NCBI GenBank assembly: GCA_020634215.1 | Contig: JACKCD010000001.1 | Span: forward strand, 1 to 64,000 | Direction of reading: 5' to 3' | DNA: 64,000 bases | Source of the DNA: Ardenticatenaceae bacterium | GTDB lineage: Bacteria > Chloroflexota > Anaerolineae > Promineifilales > Promineifilaceae | Part shown: in pieces, positions 34,023-42,522 of the stretch | Layout: the number at the start of each line of letters is the position of its first letter | Numbering within the stretch: the stretch's first letter is position 1 | Notes under the pieces: model-generated | Database searches by the model: none | Told to the model about the DNA's origin: nothing | What the model saw: the letters and a program-made list of their open reading frames with translations, nothing else | Made by a program: the position numbers and the translations under genes

Positions 34023-34098
34023 ACAAACAGTTATCGGTAATCGGTAATCAGTAGTCAGTAGCCTAACTGATTACCGATTACTGATTACCGATTACTGA
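34021..34098. repeat. Iterated-arm hairpin, AATCGGT/AATCAGT type, copy B
   Basis: GTTATCGGTAATCGGTAATC then AGTAGTCAGTAG on the left, and ACTGATTACCGATTACTGAT then TACCGATTACTGA on the right. It fills the space between oxidoreductase and monooxygenase genes. Confidence 0.8.
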
Positions 34099-34114
34099 AC
34101 TCTAAGAGAAACTG

Positions 34115-35266
34115 ATGATCGAAATCCGCTCCCCCCACCTCACCGGTGCTGAAATATCCTGGTTTGCGCCCATTTGCAGCGATGATTATGAGTTTTTGGG
34201 TGTGCCAAACGGCCGTTTACGCTCCAACTTTGCCCACACCGCCAACATCTTGCAAACGGCCGATAAATTAGGCTACCGCAACATTCTCTGCCCATCGTCC
34301 TACCAAGTGGGGCAAGACACGCTGACCTTTGCCGCAGCGGTGGCCCCCATGACGGAGAAGATTAACCTGTTAACGGCCGTTCGCTGTGGCGAAATTCACC
34401 CCGCCATGCTCGCCCGCGCCATCGCCACCCTCGACCACATCCTCGAAGGCCGCCTCACCGTCAACATCATCTCCTCCCCCATGCCCGGCGAAAACCTCGA
34501 CTCCGCCAGCCGCTACCAACGCTCCCGCGAAGTCATCCAAATCCTCAAACAAGCCTGGACACAAGATTACATAGACTTTTCCGGCGAATTCTACAACATC
34601 CAACTCAGCACCACCGACCCCGTCAAACCCTACCAGCAAAACGGCGGCCCCCTCCTCTACTTCGGCGGCTACTCCCCCGACGGCAAAGACCTCTGTGCCG
34701 AACATTGCGACGTTTACCTGATGTGGCCCGACACCGAAGACAACCTGCGCGGCCATATGGAAGATTTAACGGCGCGGGCGGCAAAATACGGCCGTAAACT
34801 TGATTACGGCCTTCGCGTCCACATGATCGTCCGCGAAACCGAAGCCGAAGCCCGCGCCGCCGCCGACCGCCTCGTCTCCAAACTAGATGACCAGTTTGGC
34901 AGCGAAATCCGCAACCGCGCCCTCGATGCCAAAACCTACGGCGTGGCTCTGCAAGCCGAAGCCCGCGCCAAAGCCGATGACGAAGGGTACGCCGAACCCC
35001 ATCTTTGGACAGGCATTGGCCGCGCCCGTTCCGGCTGCGGCATGGCCCTCGTTGGCAGTCCCGACCAAATCCTTGCCAAAATCAAACGCTACATGGACAT
35101 GGGCATTCGCGCCTTCATCTTCTCTGGCTACCCCCACCTGGACGAATGCCAACGCTTCGCCCAATACGTCCTGCCCCAGCTAGAAACCATCTCCATGCCC
35201 ATTGCTCAGGGCCGCCAACCTGCCTACACTCCCGCCACCCCCCTCGGCACAGGCCAGCGCGTTTAA
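34115..35266 (+). CDS. SsuD-like FMNH2-dependent monooxygenase (LLM family)
   Basis: A 383-residue bacterial luciferase-like enzyme, clearly of the alkanesulfonate monooxygenase branch. Family blocks: LTAVRCGEIHPAMLARAIAT, LDHILEGRLTVNIISS, SRYQRSREVIQILKQAW, GPLLYFGGYSPDGKDLCAEH, CDVYLMWPDTEDNLRGHM, LRVHMIVRETEAEA and IRAFIFSGYPHLDECQRFAQ. SsuD-type enzymes cleave C-S bonds of sulfonates with reduced FMN from a separate reductase, present here at 32,217. The sugar ABC transporter and Gfo/Idh/MocA enzyme beside it recall sulfosugar (sulfoquinovose) monooxygenase gene sets, but the substrate is inference. Confidence 0.88.
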   Translation: MIEIRSPHLTGAEISWFAPICSDDYEFLGVPNGRLRSNFAHTANILQTADKLGYRNILCPSSYQVGQDTLTFAAAVAPMTEKINLLTAVRCGEIHPAMLARAIATLDHILEGRLTVNIISSPMPGENLDSASRYQRSREVIQILKQAWTQDYIDFSGEFYNIQLSTTDPVKPYQQNGGPLLYFGGYSPDGKDLCAEHCDVYLMWPDTEDNLRGHMEDLTARAAKYGRKLDYGLRVHMIVRETEAEARAAADRLVSKLDDQFGSEIRNRALDAKTYGVALQAEARAKADDEGYAEPHLWTGIGRARSGCGMALVGSPDQILAKIKRYMDMGIRAFIFSGYPHLDECQRFAQYVLPQLETISMPIAQGRQPAYTPATPLGTGQRV

Positions 35267-35347
35267 GGTATACTATGTCCCATCAGAAAAGGAGGTGATA
35301 AGCAAGAACTCACAAAAACCAGCAACAAACCAGTCTGCTTCTAGCTG

Positions 35348-35506
35348 ATTAACAATTTATTTCGGTAAAAAGCCCTGTCATTTTGACGAGTCTTCGAGGC
35401 AAAATCTCGCTCCCTTGGCTACCGTCAACGGGATTTTTCGGAGGACACTTCGGTGGCCTCAGTGCAGGCTCTTGAAATGACATGTTGACCCGTTTATTTT
35501 GTTAAC
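35348..35506. mobile_element. MITE-like repeat, copy 2
   Basis: About 160 bases: ATTAACAATTTATTTCGGTA at the left, TTTATTTTGTTAACTCCC at the right, and the internal hairpin with GACGAGTCTTCGAGGCAAAA and GTCAACGGGATTTTTCGGAG. It carries a 25-base extra piece (CACTTCGGTGGCCTCAGTGC) compared with copy 1. Between the monooxygenase and binding-protein genes. Confidence 0.72.
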
Positions 35507-35599
35507 TCCCAACCAGCAGACTTCTTTTTCGTAGCTATAGCATATTCTATGCCCTAACGTAACCTACGTTACCAAAAACAAATCCAAATGGAGAAGCAA

Positions 35600-38245
35600 A
35601 TGAGATTCAAATTAACCCACTACACTCGTTTACTTTTGTTACTGGCAGCCCTCCTCCTCGTCGCCTGCGGTGGCGGTGCTACAGAAACCGAAGAAACCGC
35701 TCCGGCCGTTGAGGAAGCTCCCGCTGAAGAAGCTGCCCCCGCCGAAGAAGCCCCAGCCGAAGAAGCTGCCCCCGCTGAAGAAGCCCCAGCCGCCGAGGAA
35801 GCGATGGCTGAAGATGTTGTCGAGCTTCGTATGACCTGGTACAGCGACGGCAGCGAAGATGTCGTCATGCGCGACCTGCTCGACCGCTTCGAGGCCGAAC
35901 ATCCCAACATCAAAGTTGTGATGGATGTGGTCGCTTACAACACTATTCTGGAAAACCTGCCCATCCAGCTTGCGGCCGGCGAAGGGCCAGACTTAGCCCG
36001 CGTCACCAACCTCGGTGGCTTGTCAGAATATTTCCTCGACATTAGCCCCTATGTGGACACAGCCTACTGGGAAAGCAATTTTGGCCCCTTCCTCAATTGG
36101 ATGCGGCCGGCCGGAGACACCAGCGGCATCTATGGCATGATGACCCAGCTTACCGTCACCGGCCCCTACATCAACAAAACCCTCTTCGACCAGGCTGGCG
36201 TGGAAGTGCCAACCGGTGACACCACCTGGGAAGAGTGGGCTGACCTCAGCCGCCAAGTGGCTGAAGCCACCGGCACCGATTTCGCCATGGCGATGGATCG
36301 CACCGGCCACCGTTTCGCTGGCCCCGCCATCAGCCAGGGAGCCAAATATTTTGATGCCAATGGCAACCCCGCCATTGCCGACGACGGCTTCCGCGCCATG
36401 TCGCAAATGCTGGTAGATTGGCACGCCGACGGCACAATGCCGCTGGATGTATGGGCTGGCTCCTCTGGCTACGCTCCGGCCAACGAACTGTTTGTCAACG
36501 GCCAAATCGTCCTCTACATGTCCGGCAGTTGGCAAATCGGCCAGTTTGCCAGCACCATTGGCGATGCCTTCGATTGGCAAGTGATCCCCAATCCCTGTGG
36601 CCCGGCCGCCTGTTCCGGTATGCCCGGTGGGGCAGCCCTTGTGCCGCTTAAAGACACCGAACATCCCGAAGAAGTGGGGATGCTGATGGACTACTTGGCG
36701 CAAGAAGACGTTTTGCGCGAATTTTCCGCCCGCACCCTGTTCATTCCTGGTCATCTGGGTTTGGCTGAGGCCGGCATTGCGTATGAAACGGATGTGGAAG
36801 CAGCTGCCAACGCGCTCTCCGCTTTTGTCGCCCAAGTGCCTTTGCTCGACCAAACGGCGTATGACCTGCAAGCTTATCCCTTCAACTTTGCCATCTTCAA
36901 CGCCACCCGTGACCGCCTGACGCAGGTGATTTTGGGTGAGTTGACGATGGATGAAGCGATGACCCGTATTCAGGAAGATGTAGATCAGGCGATTGCGGAG
37001 GCAACAGGAACGGCCGTTGTTGCCGCCACCCCCGTCCCCCCAGCCGAACCCGTCGAACTCCGCATGACCTGGTACAGCGATGGCACGGAAGACGTGGTCA
37101 TGCGTGACCTACTAGATCGCTTTGAAGCCGAAAACCCCGGTATCACCGTTGTCATGGATGTGGTCGCCTACAACACCATTCTGGAAAATCTGCCCATCCA
37201 ACTGGCAGCCGGTGAAGGCCCCGATTTGGCGCGTGTGACCAACCTTGGTGGCCTATCGGAATATTTCCTGGATATTAGCCCCTATGTCAACGCCGGTTAT
37301 TGGGAAGACAATTTTGGCCCCTTCCTGAACTGGATGCGGCCGGCCGGAGATACCAGCGGCATCTACGGCATGATGACCCAGTTGACCGTTACCGGCCCCT
37401 ACATCAACAAAACCCTCTTTGACCAAGCTGGCGTGGAAGTGCCAACCGAGGACGCGACGTGGGAAGAGTGGGCAGAACTGTCGCGGCAAGTGGCCGAAGC
37501 CACCGGTACGGACTTTGCTTTGGCAATGGACCGCACGGGGCATCGTTTCGCTGGCCCGGCCATCAGCCAGGGTGCCATGTACTTTGATGCTGACGGCAAT
37601 CCCGTCATTGACGATGAAGGGTTCCGCGCCATGTCGCAACTGCTGGTAGATTGGCACGCCGACGGCACGATGCCGCTGGATGTGTGGGCTGGCTCTTCCG
37701 GCTATGCCCCCGCCAATGAAATGTTTGTCAACGGCCAGGTCGTGATGTACATGTCTGGTAGCTGGCAAATTGGGCAGTTTGCCAACACCATTGGCGACGC
37801 TTTTGACTGGCAAGTTGTGCCAAATCCCTGTGGCCCCGCTGCTTGTACGGGTATGCCCGGTGGGGCAGCTCTTGTACCGATTAAGGACACGGCACATCCA
37901 GCCGAGGTGGCGCGGGTGATGGACTTCCTGGCACAAGAAGATGTGCTGCGCGAGTTCTCGGCGCGGACGCTGTTTATTCCTGGACACCTCGGGTTGGCGG
38001 CTTCTGGCGTAGAGTATGACACAGATTTGGCAGCCGCTTCAAATGCACTGTCGGTCTTTGTCGCGCAAGTGGGTGAGCTTAGCCCGGTTGCCTTTGACCT
38101 ACAGGCCTACCCCTTTAACTTTGCTATCTTTAATGCCACCCGTGACCGCCTGACGCAGGTGATTTTGGGTGAGCTGACGCTGGATGAAGCAATGGTTCGT
38201 ATCCAGGAGGATGTGGATCAGGCAATTGCGGAAGCTGGCGGATGA
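35600..38245 (+). CDS. Sugar ABC binding lipoprotein with two tandem solute-binding domains
   Basis: An 881-residue lipoprotein. The signal MRFKLTHYTRLLLLLAALLL is followed by VAC and an acidic EEAPAEEAA linker. Two family-1 solute-binding modules follow at about residues 74-470 and 484-881, separated by ATGTAVVAATPVPPAEP. They are very similar: both contain ELRMTWYSDG, VVMRDLLDRFEAE, AYNTILENLPIQLAAGEGPD, FNFAIFNATRDRLTQVILGE and IQEDVDQAIAEA. Nucleotide differences are largely silent, so both are under selection. A normal family member has one module. The linker contains AACGGCCGTT at the exact joint. ATG 35600 chosen for GGAGAAGCAA; the earlier ATG lacks a ribosome site. Confidence 0.9.
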   Translation: MRFKLTHYTRLLLLLAALLLVACGGGATETEETAPAVEEAPAEEAAPAEEAPAEEAAPAEEAPAAEEAMAEDVVELRMTWYSDGSEDVVMRDLLDRFEAEHPNIKVVMDVVAYNTILENLPIQLAAGEGPDLARVTNLGGLSEYFLDISPYVDTAYWESNFGPFLNWMRPAGDTSGIYGMMTQLTVTGPYINKTLFDQAGVEVPTGDTTWEEWADLSRQVAEATGTDFAMAMDRTGHRFAGPAISQGAKYFDANGNPAIADDGFRAMSQMLVDWHADGTMPLDVWAGSSGYAPANELFVNGQIVLYMSGSWQIGQFASTIGDAFDWQVIPNPCGPAACSGMPGGAALVPLKDTEHPEEVGMLMDYLAQEDVLREFSARTLFIPGHLGLAEAGIAYETDVEAAANALSAFVAQVPLLDQTAYDLQAYPFNFAIFNATRDRLTQVILGELTMDEAMTRIQEDVDQAIAEATGTAVVAATPVPPAEPVELRMTWYSDGTEDVVMRDLLDRFEAENPGITVVMDVVAYNTILENLPIQLAAGEGPDLARVTNLGGLSEYFLDISPYVNAGYWEDNFGPFLNWMRPAGDTSGIYGMMTQLTVTGPYINKTLFDQAGVEVPTEDATWEEWAELSRQVAEATGTDFALAMDRTGHRFAGPAISQGAMYFDADGNPVIDDEGFRAMSQLLVDWHADGTMPLDVWAGSSGYAPANEMFVNGQVVMYMSGSWQIGQFANTIGDAFDWQVVPNPCGPAACTGMPGGAALVPIKDTAHPAEVARVMDFLAQEDVLREFSARTLFIPGHLGLAASGVEYDTDLAAASNALSVFVAQVGELSPVAFDLQAYPFNFAIFNATRDRLTQVILGELTLDEAMVRIQEDVDQAIAEAGG

Positions 38246-38246
38246 T

Positions 38247-38330
38247 TCCGTAAGCAGTAATCGGTAAACAGTAATCGGTAATCAGTGACTAACCTAACTG
38301 ATTACCGATTACTGATAACTGATTACTACA
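38247..38330. repeat. Iterated-arm hairpin, AATCGGT/AATCAGT type, copy C
   Basis: GCAGTAATCGGTAAACAGTA then ATCGGTAATCAGTGACTAA, and on the right CTGATTACCGATTACTGATA then ACTGATTACT. It sits between the binding-protein and first permease genes, where such hairpins could lower downstream permease expression relative to the binding protein (inference). Confidence 0.8.
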
Positions 38331-38345
38331 AAAGGAGGATGGGAG

Positions 38346-39290
38346 ATGGCAATTCTTGACCCAATTTTGGATCGGCTACAGCGTTGGATTGGTGTCAACA
38401 ATATGGCGTATTTTTTTCTACTGCCAAATTTGTTGATATTTGGCGTTTTCGTGCTTTTTCCGATGCTGCTAAATTTTTATTACTCGATGACGGGGGGGAC
38501 GAATTTGTTTCCACAGGAACGGCCGTTTGTCGGGCTAGACAACTTTGCCACCCTGTTCGACTGCCGCAACTTCTTCGACCCCAATACCTGCCGTGAAGAC
38601 CGATTTTGGCGAGCCGTCTTTAACACATCCGTCTTCGTTTTCTTCCAGGTCGGCGGCATGGTTCTCATCTCCCTCATCACCGCCCTCGTCCTCAACGCCA
38701 AAATACGCGCTCGCGGCTTCTTCCGCAGCGTCTTTTTTTATCCCGTCCTCCTCTCCCCCGTCGTCGTCGCCCTCATCTGGAAATGGATTCTCCAGCGCGA
38801 GGGCGTTCTCAACGGCCTCATGCTCGGCATCGGGCTAGAGCCAGTCCAATGGCTGCTCATTCCTGCCTGGGCCAAATTCTGGACGATCTTCATCAGCATT
38901 TGGGCCTACATGGGGTTCTACACCCTCATCCTCCTCGCTGGCCTGCAATCCATCCCCGCCGATCTGTACGAGGCGGGGTCGCTTGATGGCACAAGCCTGT
39001 GGCAAGCGTTCCGCTACATCACGCTCCCCATGCTCATGCCCACCCTGTTCGTCGTGCTGGTACTCTCCCTCATCCGCGCCGTGCAAATCTTTGACGCTGT
39101 TTTTGTTCTCACTAACGGCGGCCCTGGCACCGCCACTCTCTATCTGGTGCAATACATCTACGCCACCGGTTTTTCCAATCAGGTGCAAATATTTGGGCTA
39201 TCAGCCGCAGCCGCCGTCGTCATGGGGCTGGTTTTGTTGGTCTTTACCTTGATTCAATTGCGTATTGGACAACAGACTGAGGCAGCTTAG
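38346..39290 (+). CDS. Carbohydrate ABC transporter permease, MalF/UgpA type
   Basis: A 314-residue inner-membrane permease with six helices. The cytoplasmic EAA loop that docks the ATPase reads LYEAGSLDGTSLWQAFRYIT then LP. N-terminal helix MAYFFLLPNLLIFGVFVLF. AAAGGAGG stands before the ATG. It partners the permease immediately downstream and the tandem binding lipoprotein upstream. No ATPase gene is in this set; such systems often use a shared MsiK-type ATPase encoded elsewhere. Confidence 0.93.
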   Translation: MAILDPILDRLQRWIGVNNMAYFFLLPNLLIFGVFVLFPMLLNFYYSMTGGTNLFPQERPFVGLDNFATLFDCRNFFDPNTCREDRFWRAVFNTSVFVFFQVGGMVLISLITALVLNAKIRARGFFRSVFFYPVLLSPVVVALIWKWILQREGVLNGLMLGIGLEPVQWLLIPAWAKFWTIFISIWAYMGFYTLILLAGLQSIPADLYEAGSLDGTSLWQAFRYITLPMLMPTLFVVLVLSLIRAVQIFDAVFVLTNGGPGTATLYLVQYIYATGFSNQVQIFGLSAAAAVVMGLVLLVFTLIQLRIGQQTEAA

Positions 39291-39300
39291 GAGCACAAAG

Positions 39301-40356
39301 ATGACAAAAGTACACGAATTCATCACCCGCACCAGTAAACCCGGTCAATTTGGCTGGAGCGACCTCGTTACCTACCTCTATCTCTTCTTTGGCACATTGC
39401 TCATGTTCGGCCCCGTCCTTTGGCTTGTCATGTCCTCCTTCAAAACCCCCGCCGGACTGATTGAGTTTCCGCCATCCTTCTTTCCCGTCTCCCAAGAAAC
39501 CATCACCGTCGAAGGGTATGACGAGCCGCTCCCCCTGTTTAACGTCACCCTGCCCGACGGCAGCCGCCAAACCTTGGCCCAAATTAGGCGCATTGGTTTG
39601 GAAGCCCAGCTTATAGACCCAAACAACCCTGAAGGCGACATCATCAAAGTGCCGATTGATAAGCGTGAGCCGGTAGAGTCGGTGCAGTTTGCCTGGAACA
39701 ACTACACTGAACCGCTACAACGCTTCAACTTCCTGGTCTACCTGCGGAACAGCGTTTTTGTCACCATCACGGCCACGCTGCTCACCCTGCTCATCAACAG
39801 CATGGCCGCGTTTGCTCTGAGCAAATACAACTTTCGCGGCAAAAACAGCATCTTTGTCATCATCATCAGCACCCTGCTCATCCCCATTTCGGTGGTGCTT
39901 GTGCCTGTCTTTTTGGTCATTACCACCATTGGCTGGAACAACAGCTTGTGGGGGGTGATTATTCCCGGTGCGGCCACGCCCACGGGCGTTTTTCTCCTGC
40001 GCCAATACATGCTCACCATTCCCGACGAACTGTTAGAAGCAGCACGGATTGATGGGGCGGGCGAGTGGCGCATTTATTGGCAGGTGGTGTTGCCGTTGGC
40101 ACGGCCGGCGTTGGCGGTGCTAACCATCTTCTCGGTGATGTGGCGCTGGAATGATTTCCTCTGGCCGCTGATTGTCCTAACACGGAGCGAGGTTTTTACC
40201 CTGCAAGTCGGTCTAAACTCGTTTCAAGGTGAACTAAACGTGCAATGGCACTATGTGCTGGCAATGACGGTGCTGACACTGCTGCCCATTACGGTTGTTT
40301 TCGCCTTTTTGCAAAAATCCATCACGACAGGCATTGCGACGACGGGGATGAAGTAA
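39301..40356 (+). CDS. Carbohydrate ABC transporter permease, MalG/UgpE type
   Basis: A 351-residue second permease. EAA loop: LLEAARIDGAGEWRIYWQVV then LP. A stretch of about 80 residues between the first two helices (EGYDEPLPLFNVTLPDG, then REPVESVQFAWNNYTEPLQR) is an extracellular insertion larger than in many MalG proteins. ATG 39301 follows AGGAGCACAAAG. It contains no AACGGCCGTT. Confidence 0.93.
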   Translation: MTKVHEFITRTSKPGQFGWSDLVTYLYLFFGTLLMFGPVLWLVMSSFKTPAGLIEFPPSFFPVSQETITVEGYDEPLPLFNVTLPDGSRQTLAQIRRIGLEAQLIDPNNPEGDIIKVPIDKREPVESVQFAWNNYTEPLQRFNFLVYLRNSVFVTITATLLTLLINSMAAFALSKYNFRGKNSIFVIIISTLLIPISVVLVPVFLVITTIGWNNSLWGVIIPGAATPTGVFLLRQYMLTIPDELLEAARIDGAGEWRIYWQVVLPLARPALAVLTIFSVMWRWNDFLWPLIVLTRSEVFTLQVGLNSFQGELNVQWHYVLAMTVLTLLPITVVFAFLQKSITTGIATTGMK

Positions 40357-40366
40357 AGTCAAAGGG

Positions 40367-40462
40367 ACGACGGACAGCCGACTACGGACGACAACTTGTT
40401 GCCCTTTGGGGCTAAAATCAAGCTAAATCCGCGTTCGTCCGTGTTTGTCCGCGTCCTATTTT
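40367..40462. repeat. Two small dispersed hairpins
   Basis: GGGACGACGGACAGCCGACT then ACGGACGAC, followed by AAATCCGCGTTCGTCCGTGT and TTGTCCGCGTCCTATTTT. These are relatives of the GTCGTCC array at 30,895 and of the GGACGCAGAT repeats. Possible terminators after the transporter genes. Confidence 0.5.
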
Positions 40463-40516
40463 AATTTCTCTGCGAGGCAACTCGCCAAAACAAGCCAACC
40501 ATGTTAAAACAGCCGC

Positions 40517-40882
40517 ATGGCTGCAAATTTTTATGAACAGGTCTATGCCGTGGTGCGGCGCATTCCGCCGGGGAAAGTCACTAGCTATGGCCGCGTAGCG
40601 CAAATGTTGGGCCGCCCCCGTGCCGCCCGCGCCGTTGGCTATGCTCTCAGTGCGCTTAAGGATGTTGAGCCATCGCAGCGAGATGTGCCTTGGCAGCGCG
40701 TCATCAACAGCCAGGGACGCATCAGCATTGTCAGCCGCGATAACACCCCCAATTACCAAGCTGACCTCCTACGCGCTGAAGGGGTGGCGGTTTCTGATAA
40801 CCTCAAAATCAACCTTGAGCAATTTCTGTGGGAGGGGCTGCATTGGGTGGAAATTGATGATATTTTGCGAAGTAATCAGTAA
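40517..40882 (+). CDS. Alkyltransferase-like (ATL) DNA-repair protein
   Basis: A 121-residue MGMT/Ogt-domain protein: FYEQVYAVVRRIPPGKVTSY, GRVAQMLGRPRAARAVGYAL. The alkyl-accepting motif PCHR is replaced by VPWQRVINSQGRIS, so the active Cys is missing. This is the pattern of ATL proteins, which bind O6-alkylguanine and call nucleotide excision repair instead of reversing damage. The C-terminal residues SNQ and the stop come from a hairpin repeat (AGTAATCAGTAATCAG). Confidence 0.88.
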   Translation: MAANFYEQVYAVVRRIPPGKVTSYGRVAQMLGRPRAARAVGYALSALKDVEPSQRDVPWQRVINSQGRISIVSRDNTPNYQADLLRAEGVAVSDNLKINLEQFLWEGLHWVEIDDILRSNQ

Positions 40883-40940
40883 TCAGTAATCGGTAATCAG
40901 TGACCAGACTGATTACCGATTACTGATTACCGATTACTGC
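40868..40940. repeat. Iterated-arm hairpin, AATCGGT/AATCAGT type, copy D
   Basis: GCGAAGTAATCAGTAATCAG then TAATCGGTAATCAGTGACC, and on the right GACTGATTACCGATTACTGA then TTACCGATTACTG. It overlaps the ATL stop codon and ends 11 bases before the GTG of the glycosyltransferase. Confidence 0.8.
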
Positions 40941-40950
40941 TATCTAAGCA

Positions 40951-41916
40951 GTGAAATTAATTATCCAAATTCCTTGTTACAATGAAGCGGAAACACTGCC
41001 GGAAACGCTGGCGGATTTGCCAACGCACATTCCGGGGATTGATGTGATTGAGACGCTGGTGATTGACGATGGGAGTACCGATGGCACAACGGCCGTTTCT
41101 CGCCACCATCACGTCACCCACATCATCCGCCATCCCAAAAACTTGGGGCTGGCTCGCGCCTTTCAAACCGGCCTCGACACCTGCCTCCGGCTTGGTGCCG
41201 ACCTCATCGTCCACACCGATGCCGACAACCAATACCCCGGCCATGCCATCCCCGCCCTGCTCGCCCCCATCCTGCGCCACGAGGCCGACATTGTCATTGG
41301 CGACCGGCAGGTACACCAAATCGAACATTTCTCCCCCGTTAAACGGTGGCTACAGCAGTTTGGCAGTTGGACCGTCCGCACCGTCAGCAGCACCAACGTA
41401 CCCGACAGCACCAGCGGCTTCCGCGCCTACTCCCGCGAGGCGGCACTGCGGCTCAACATCCTCACCCGCTTCAGCTACACCCTGGAAACCATCATCCAGG
41501 CGGGCAAACTGGGGCTAATTGTGACCAGCGTCCCCATTGAAACCAATCCCCCAAAACGGCCGTCGCGCCTTCAGCGCCACATGTGGCACTTTGTCAAAGC
41601 CCAGGCTGGCACTATCTTGCGCCTTTATGCTTTCTACGAACCGCTACGAACCTTTAGCTATTTGTCGCTCCCCTTCCTGCTTACCGGGCTGGGCACCTGG
41701 CTGCGCTTCCTCTACTTTTACTTCAGCAATTTAAACCCGGCCGGCCACATCCAATCCATCATCATCGGCACCGGGCTGCTGGTGGTTGGCACGTTGGTGC
41801 TGCTCTTTGGCATCCAGGCCGACATTAGCAGCAAGCACCGCCAGCTAACGCAGGAGATGCTTTACCGGCTGAAAAAGCTGGAAGCGGACGCGGTGCAGCA
41901 GGAGAAACTGCGTTGA
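40951..41916 (+). CDS. Family-2 glycosyltransferase, polyprenyl-phosphate type
   Basis: A 321-residue GT-A enzyme. QIPCYNEAETLPETL and VIDDGSTDGT bind the nucleotide sugar; the metal-binding motif lies in IVHTDADNQYPG and the acceptor-side motif in DSTSGFRAYSREA. Two C-terminal membrane helices (YLSLPFLLTGLGTWLRFLYF and IIIGTGLLVVGTLVLLFGI) resemble dolichyl/undecaprenyl-phosphate sugar synthases. Start is GTG, without a clear ribosome site because a hairpin repeat abuts it. Contains one exact palindrome and one variant. Confidence 0.85.
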   Translation: MKLIIQIPCYNEAETLPETLADLPTHIPGIDVIETLVIDDGSTDGTTAVSRHHHVTHIIRHPKNLGLARAFQTGLDTCLRLGADLIVHTDADNQYPGHAIPALLAPILRHEADIVIGDRQVHQIEHFSPVKRWLQQFGSWTVRTVSSTNVPDSTSGFRAYSREAALRLNILTRFSYTLETIIQAGKLGLIVTSVPIETNPPKRPSRLQRHMWHFVKAQAGTILRLYAFYEPLRTFSYLSLPFLLTGLGTWLRFLYFYFSNLNPAGHIQSIIIGTGLLVVGTLVLLFGIQADISSKHRQLTQEMLYRLKKLEADAVQQEKLR

Positions 41917-42117
41917 GATTAAGAGATTGAAAGACTGCGAGAGTAGGTTCTGTTGACATTTGGTAAAAAGAAGCAGATTTCACCGCAGAGGGCGCAAAGA
42001 TCGCAGAGATTTAGCTTGTTTTCTTTCCTTTCTCTGCGCCCTCTGCGTACTTTGCAGTTCAAATTCTGAAATGTCGACAGAACCTAATGCGTCTCTCAAT
42101 CTCCCAGTCTCTTATTC
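41917..42117. repeat. Three hairpin repeats nested in one another
   Basis: Outer arms: GAGATTAAGAGATTGAAAGA then CTGCGAGAG, and at the far end GTCTCTCAATCTCCCAGTCT then CTT. Middle arms: GGTTCTGTTGACATTT (about 41,945-41,962) and AAATGTCGACAGAACC (about 42,070-42,085). Inner arms: CACCGCAGAGGGCGCAAAGA then TCGCAGAG, and TCTCTGCGCCCTCTGCG. The stretch has no gene and looks like successive insertion of one repeat into the loop of another. Confidence 0.75.
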
Positions 42118-42522
42118 CTAGCGATCCTGCACCCGATAAACAAACTTCAGCCCCGACCACACCTCGTCAACCGCCGCCACCTTCACATCCACCAGCCCCG
42201 CCGTCAGCCCCAGTTCCCGCACCACGTTGCCGTCCAGATCGGTGGCGATTTTGGCCGCTTTTTTCGGCCAGGAAATCCACAGCATCCCGTCTTTTGCCAA
42301 GGTCGCTTTTAGCTGGGGCAGCACGGTTTCCAACTCAACCAACGACACGGTAAACAGGTGAATAAAATCGGCCACGGGGGGCAGCGTATCGCTAAAGGTA
42401 ATGCGCGGCGGCAGTTCCCCCAGCATTTGGCGGTAATCGGGTGGGGAGTTGAGACAAACGGCCGTTTGTCCCGCCTTCAACCCCAGCTTCTGCCACAGCG
42501 GACGCGACGAATAACCGGCCAT
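42118..42522 (-). CDS. DUF3052-like protein
   Basis: A 134-residue protein resembling DUF3052: it begins MAGYSSRPLWQKLGLKAGQ, then VADFIHLFTVSLVELETVLP and DGMLWISWPKKAAKIATDLD. The family has no known activity. Its ATG shares one base with the TGA of the GNAT gene upstream (TGATGG), so the two are translationally coupled. Confidence 0.75.
   Translation of the reverse strand: MAGYSSRPLWQKLGLKAGQTAVCLNSPPDYRQMLGELPPRITFSDTLPPVADFIHLFTVSLVELETVLPQLKATLAKDGMLWISWPKKAAKIATDLDGNVVRELGLTAGLVDVKVAAVDEVWSGLKFVYRVQDR

Noticed and set aside
36023..36871. Two similar minus-strand open frames, here and at 37,253-37,987, looking like a gene pair
   Set aside because: They are antisense to the two duplicated binding modules; their similarity only mirrors that duplication.
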